Notes under the pieces: generated by a model
What the model was told of the DNA's origin: nothing
The model's input: only the letters and a program-made list of their open reading frames with translations
The model's database searches: none
Program-made: the position numbers and the translations under genes
DNA from: Anomaloglossus baeobatrachus
Taxonomy: Eukaryota; Chordata; Amphibia; Anura; Aromobatidae
Assembly: GCF_048569485.1 (NCBI RefSeq)
Contig: NC_134356.1
Coordinates: forward strand, 472,325,893-472,389,892
Direction: 5' to 3'
DNA: 64,000 bases
In this document: one piece after another, positions 59,770 to 64,000 of the stretch
Position numbering within the stretch: position 1 is the first letter of the stretch
How the letters are laid out: the number at the start of each line of letters is the position of its first letter

Positions 59770-61480
59770 TTGTTGCTACAGCAACATTTTTGTGAAGTAC
59801 CTGTGGATTCAAAATGCTTACTATACTCCTGAATAAAATCCTTGAGGGGTCCAGTTTCCAAAATGGAGTCACTTGTGGGGGGTTTCTAATGTATAGGTAC
59901 CCAAGAGGCCCTGCTAATGTGACATGGTGCGCGCAATTTATTTCAACTTTTCCAAAATTCAAATGGTGCTCCTTCCATTCCAAGCCCTCCCATATATCCA
60001 AACAGTTGTTTTTGGCCACATATGGGGTATCCCTGCGCTCACAAGAAATTGGATAACAACCTGAGGGGTCCACGTTTTGTTGTTGCCTCTTGAAAAAGTG
60101 AGAAATGTGATGCTAAAGAAACATTTTTGTGAAAAAAATGAAAATTTTCAATATGGCAACCTAAGCTTATCAAATTCTGTGATGTATTCGTGGATTCAAA
60201 ATGCTCAATATACACCTAGATAAAAGCCTTGAGGTTTCTTGATTCCAGAATGGGGTCACTTGTGGGGGGCCTCCACTGTTTAGGCACTTTAGGGGCTTTC
60301 CAAATGCGACATAGCGTCCACTAATTATTCCAGCCAAATGTTCAGTCAAATTGCACTCCTTCCCTTCCAAGACCTGCCGTGTGCCCAAACAGTTGATTTC
60401 CACCACATATAAGATATCACCAAACTCAGGAGAAATTGCAGAATACATTTCATGGTGATTTTTTTCCTGTTACCCTTGTGAAAAAAAAAGCTACCTGGTT
60501 AAAGTAACAATTTTGTGGTAAAATTTTATTTTTTATTTTCATGGCTCAACGTTATAAACTTCTGTGAAGCACCTGGGGGTTCAGGGTACTCACCAAACAT
60601 CTAGATAAATTCCTTGAGAGGCCTAGTTTCCAATATGGGGTCACTTGTGGTGGTTTTTTGCTGTTTACGTACCTTAGGGGTCCTCCAAATGCAACATGGT
60701 GCCCGCAATCTTTTTCAGCCAAATTTCCTTTTCAAAATTCAAATATTGCTCCTTTCATTCCAAGCCCTCCCATTTGTCCAAACAAAGGTTTCAGACCACA
60801 TGTGAGGTATCACCGCGCTCAAAAAAAAGTGGGTAACAAACATTTGGGTTAAATTTTTGGAATTACCTCTTGAAAAAGTGAGAGAATTGATGCTAAAGCA
60901 ACATTTTTGAGAAAAAAATTACAATTTTCAATATGACAAAGTAACGTTATAAAAATCTGTGAAGTACCTATGGGTCCAAAATGCTCAGTATACCCCTCGA
61001 TAGAAGCCTTAAGGCTAGTTTCCAAAATGGGGTCACTTGAGGGGGGTTCCTGCTGTTTAGGTACCTTAGGGGATCTGTAAAAGCAACATGGTGCCCGCAA
61101 TCTGTTTCAGCCAACTTTGCTTTCCAAAATTCAAATATTGCTCCTTTCATTCCGAGCCCTCCCATTTGCCCAAACAAAGGTTTCTGACCACATGTGGGGT
61201 ATCGGCGCGCTCATAAGAAAGTGGGTAACAAAGTGTGAGGTCCAATTTTTGGTGTTACCTCTTGAAAAAGTAAGAAAATTAGTGCTAAAATAACATTTTT
61301 AGGTAAAATGTTAATTATTATTTTTTTTCATTCCATATTACTTTAGTTCCTGTGAAGCACCTGAAGGGTTAATAAACTTCTTGAATGTGGTTTTGAGTAC
61401 CTTGAGGGGTGCAGGTTTTAGAATGGTGTCACTTTTGGGTATTTTATGTCACCCAGGCCTTTCAAAGTCACATCAAATGG
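59770..61480. repeat. Tandem repeats of about 390 bp, four to five diverged copies
   Basis: ATGGNGTCACTT recurs at 59863, 60250, 60635, 61027 and 61423 (spacing 387, 385, 392, 396). Other in-register words: CCTTGAGGGGT, GCTCCTTNCATTCCAAGCCC, TTACCTCTTGAAAAAGTGAG. Divergence is well above that of the array at 903. Confidence 0.9.
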
Positions 61481-62100
61481 GATGTGGTCCCTAAAAAAAG
61501 GGTTTTGTAAATTTTGTTGAAAAAATGGGAAATTGCTGATGAACTTTGAACCCTTCTAACTTCCTAACCCCCAAAAATTTTGTTTAAAAAATTGCGCTGA
61601 TCTAAAGTAGACAAGTGGGAAATGTTATTTATTAACTATTTTGTGTGACATAACTCTCCGGTTTATGGGCATAAAAATTAAAAGTTTGAAACTTGCAAAA
61701 TTTTTAATTTTTTTTGTCAAATTTCAGATTTTTTCACAAATAAAATAAAAAAATATCATCCTAAATTTACCTCTAACATGAAGCCCAATATGTCACGAAA
61801 AAACAATCTCAGAATCACCGGGATCCATTGAAGCGTTCCAGAGTTATAACCTTATAAAGTGACACTGGTCAAAATTGCAAAAAATGGCCTGGACCATTAA
61901 GTACAAATCTGGCTTCGTCCTTAAGGGGTTAAACATATATGAAAAAAAATTATATGAAAAACACAAATGGTCAAAGCAATGCCCTTTTGCTCCAAATAAA
62001 ACAATAAAAAAAGATAAAACCCATATTTGGTATAGTTACGTTCAGAAATGTCTGATCTACCGGTTTGAAAATATAAAGTAAATTAATCCGATCGTTAAAC

Positions 62101-62398
62101 AAATACTCACAGACAGATGGCAGAAGATGTAAACTGCCCAAGGCCAAAAAACTAATGCACTGCCAGGATGTAGCAAGTCCTCCAAAAAATGGAGACATCA
62201 CAGGTGCAAAAGGAGCTTGATGGTAAAATTGCACACTTGTGGCTTGCATAGGTCACTGTTCACACACGCAGGTTCACAGTATCTGGTAAGCAGCCTATTA
62301 GTTACGCCCATCCCAATAGATGCAAGCGGGCTGCGCCAGTACTATATATGTGCTCCATGTAGGGATAGTGACTATAGTATGCAAGGCCTAAAGCCCGC
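62101..62398. repeat. Repeat piece similar to 17500-17650
   Basis: AATGCACTGCCAGGATGTAGC and CACAGGTGCA words are shared in order with 17550-17610. Both copies lie directly left of a CRE-type MITE. Confidence 0.45.
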
Positions 62399-62893
62399 TT
62401 TACACGCTGCAATATATCTTACAATGTGTCGGCGGGGTCACGTCGTAAGTGACGCACATCCAGTATTGTACGTTACATTGCAGTGTGTGACAGGTACGTG
62501 CGATTGCGATAGAACGTTAAAACGTTCATCGCATACACATCGTATCTGTCTCTAGAATTGAACGTGTGGTTGTTCAATGTTCCCGTGGCAGCACACATCG
62601 CAGTGTGTGACACCCCGGGAACATTGAACAGAACCTACCTGCCTCCCGCGGCTGCCGCCGATAATGTGGAAGAAAGGAGGTGGGCGGGATATTTTTGTCC
62701 CGCTCAGCTCCGCCCCTCCGCTTCTATTGGCCACTGCCGCGTGACGTCGCTGTGACGCCGAATGTCCCTCCCACTCCAGGAAGTGGACGTTCGCTGCCCA
62801 CTGCGAGGTCATATGGACGGGTAAGTACGTGTGATGGGGTTTAATCGTGTGTGCGGCACGGTAATCAAATTGAACGTGCCGCACATACGATGG
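62399..62893. mobile_element. MITE with CRE/GC-box/CCAAT module, copy 5, right end lost
   Basis: Starts GCCCGCTTTACACGCTGCAA. The minus strand of the middle reads GCGACGTCACGCGGCAGTGG, CCAATAGAAG, GGGGCGGAG. It stops near 62893 at the LTR-like repeat. Confidence 0.7.
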
Positions 62894-62894
62894 G

Positions 62895-63870
62895 GGCGTT
62901 GCTGTCGCGGGCGGAGGAGGGAACGCTGCGCTCACCCACTGCTCGGGTCCGGCTGCTGCTGCTCGGTGGTGGCTCGAGCGGTGGGCCGGATCCCGGGGAC
63001 TCGAGCGGCGTTTCTCGCCCGTGAGTGAAAGGGGGTGGTGTGGTTTGGGGATTTTGTCCGTGACGCCACCCACGGTTGTGGTGAGGTTGTGACACCACCG
63101 CTACTCTGGACGGGGATCCCGGGAGCGATGACAGGGAGCAGCTTGGATGTTGGTTCTCTCCTCCGTGGGTAGGGGGGTTTGTTGTCCTGGTGCCCGGTGA
63201 GGGTTAGGGATGACAGGCGGGTTACGGGGCCTGGTGAGGTGCAGGGTCACGGGGGCAGCGCTGTGCCGCACGGCACGGTGGTACTCACTCAGCCAATGAA
63301 TAATGCAAAGTCTCCGGTAAAAGAAACGGCTGGATGGAAGGGTCCCACAGGTGACTGCGGTGTTTCTCCTCCCGGTAGGTTGATGGTGACTGCCTTTCCT
63401 GCACCTGTGTTGTGTTTACGGTTCCAATGGCTTCCCACCGGTAACCCGCTCCCCAGCTTGGGTGGATGCTGAGGGAGCCCCTTTTGCCTGCAGGCTCTGG
63501 CCCTGGGAACTGTAGCCTTGGCGGTGACTGTGTTTCCCTTTACGGTGTGAGCTGTTGCCTTCAATCGGGTCTTGACTGCTGGGAAACCCCGGAGGTTCCC
63601 TTCGCTAACGGATTTGACCAGTTTTACGGCGACTCCTAGCCTGGTTGGGGTCTGTAGGCCCTGCCGGATGGTGCTGGCTTCTCTTCACTCCCCAATCCAG
63701 TACCGGCGGGCCATCGCCCGTCCCCGGTCCTTACGGTTCACTCAAATCAGCCTCTCCTGCAGACGGTCACCACCGTCTGCCAATCTTGCTGTATACGCCT
63801 GGGCCACACACCCGGACACGGTCAGTCTCCTCTACTGCCACCTCCCTTCTCTAACTCCAAAACTAATCTA
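62895..63870. mobile_element. GC-rich LTR-like repeat
   Basis: It interrupts the MITE to its left. CGTGACGCCACCCACGG at 63058 is close to CGTGACGCCACCTATGG in the outer LTR at 38660. No target duplication could be read, so the ends are approximate. Retroelement fossil by resemblance only. Confidence 0.45.
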
Positions 63871-63875
63871 ATAAT

Positions 63876-64000
63876 AATAATAATAATTTTATTCATTTAT
63901 ATAGCGCTATTAATTCCATAGCACTTTACATACATTGGCAACACTGTCCCCATTGGGGCTCACAATCTAGAGTCCCTATCTGTATGTCTTTGAAATGTGG
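63876..64000 (+). mobile_element. SINE/LINE-tail-like repeat, cut by window end
   Basis: (AAT)n then TTTATTCATTTATATAGCGC and ATAGCACTTTACATACATTG, GGGGCTCACAATCTAGAGTC. Recalled as a common vertebrate retroposon tail; class not certain. Confidence 0.5.

Larger units (their letters stand above)
57934..61928. mobile_element. piggyBac-type TTAA element, 3995 bp, no transposase
   Basis: Ends CCCCTTAACGAC and GTCCTTAAGGGG are inverted, with TTAA on both sides (57930-57933, 61929-61932). CCC at the start plus TTAA suggests piggyBac; Kolobok is an alternative. The left part is GC-rich (58050-58660, with an inverted pair ATTTATCTCCCATCTG/CAGATGGGAGATAAAT at 58196-58245), then the shared core (58797-59040), a nested MITE (59398-59755) and a block of about 390-bp tandem repeats. 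No frame resembling a transposase was seen, so it would depend on an enzyme from elsewhere. Confidence 0.85.
57531..62100. repeat. Dispersed repeat split by the 4-kb TTAA element
   Basis: Pieces 57531-57929 and 61933-62100 together match 16740-17470 in order; the TTAA element at 57934-61928 separates them. Confidence 0.6.

Noticed and set aside
62552-63073. 173-codon minus-strand frame
   Set aside because: It spans the junction of a MITE and an LTR-like repeat; no motif.

Overview
The window looks like repeat-dense intergenic or intronic DNA of a vertebrate with a large genome, most likely an anuran amphibian. The evidence is the mix of elements: many Tc1-like copies, hAT-type MITEs with 8-bp target duplications and ends near TAGWGATGAGCGA, TTA/TAA-flanked GC-rich MITEs of about 0.5-0.7 kb, TTAA-flanked piggyBac-type elements, and GC-rich solo LTRs. 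No complete host protein-coding gene, tRNA or rRNA was recognised. The organism call is inference from recalled repeat families, not from a search.

Left part (1-8587): this appears to be one end of a single large DNA transposon running off the left edge. Read on the minus strand it has a terminal sequence (8440-8587), a leader of about 0.9 kb, 48 tandem 138/135-bp monomers (903-7487), then an uninterrupted reading frame that starts at 747 and is still open at base 1. It sits inside a Tc1-like copy (8588-9222). 9223-14110 holds a small MITE, a CpG-rich patch with a good splice-donor sequence (possible first exon of an unrecognised gene), a 26-bp minisatellite of exactly 45 units, and a decayed minisatellite split by a TTA-flanked MITE.

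Middle (14870-36525): a foldback element containing another MITE; repeat debris; a Tc1-like copy (21684-25700) broken by a solo LTR and two other elements; another solo LTR; a second Tc1-like copy (28303-30345) carrying two hAT MITEs; a near-perfect 185-bp hairpin MITE; a piggyBac copy with TTAA duplications and an intact C-terminal transposase frame (283 aa); and a TIR element holding a solo LTR.

Right part (36526-64000): MITEs, a solo LTR inside another solo LTR (38660-40817), three directly adjacent elements (42326-43670), an old transposon-type coding fossil split by a MITE and by a Tc1-like copy, two abutting truncated Tc1-like copies, a 1.4-kb TAA-flanked element, and a 4-kb TTAA-flanked element with about five 390-bp internal repeats. 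The window ends in an LTR-like GC-rich repeat and the start of a SINE-like tail.

The main theme is nesting: nearly every long element is interrupted by a younger one, and in many cases the target duplication can be read directly, so relative ages can be ordered. The best candidate for something undescribed is the array-bearing transposon at 1-8587.
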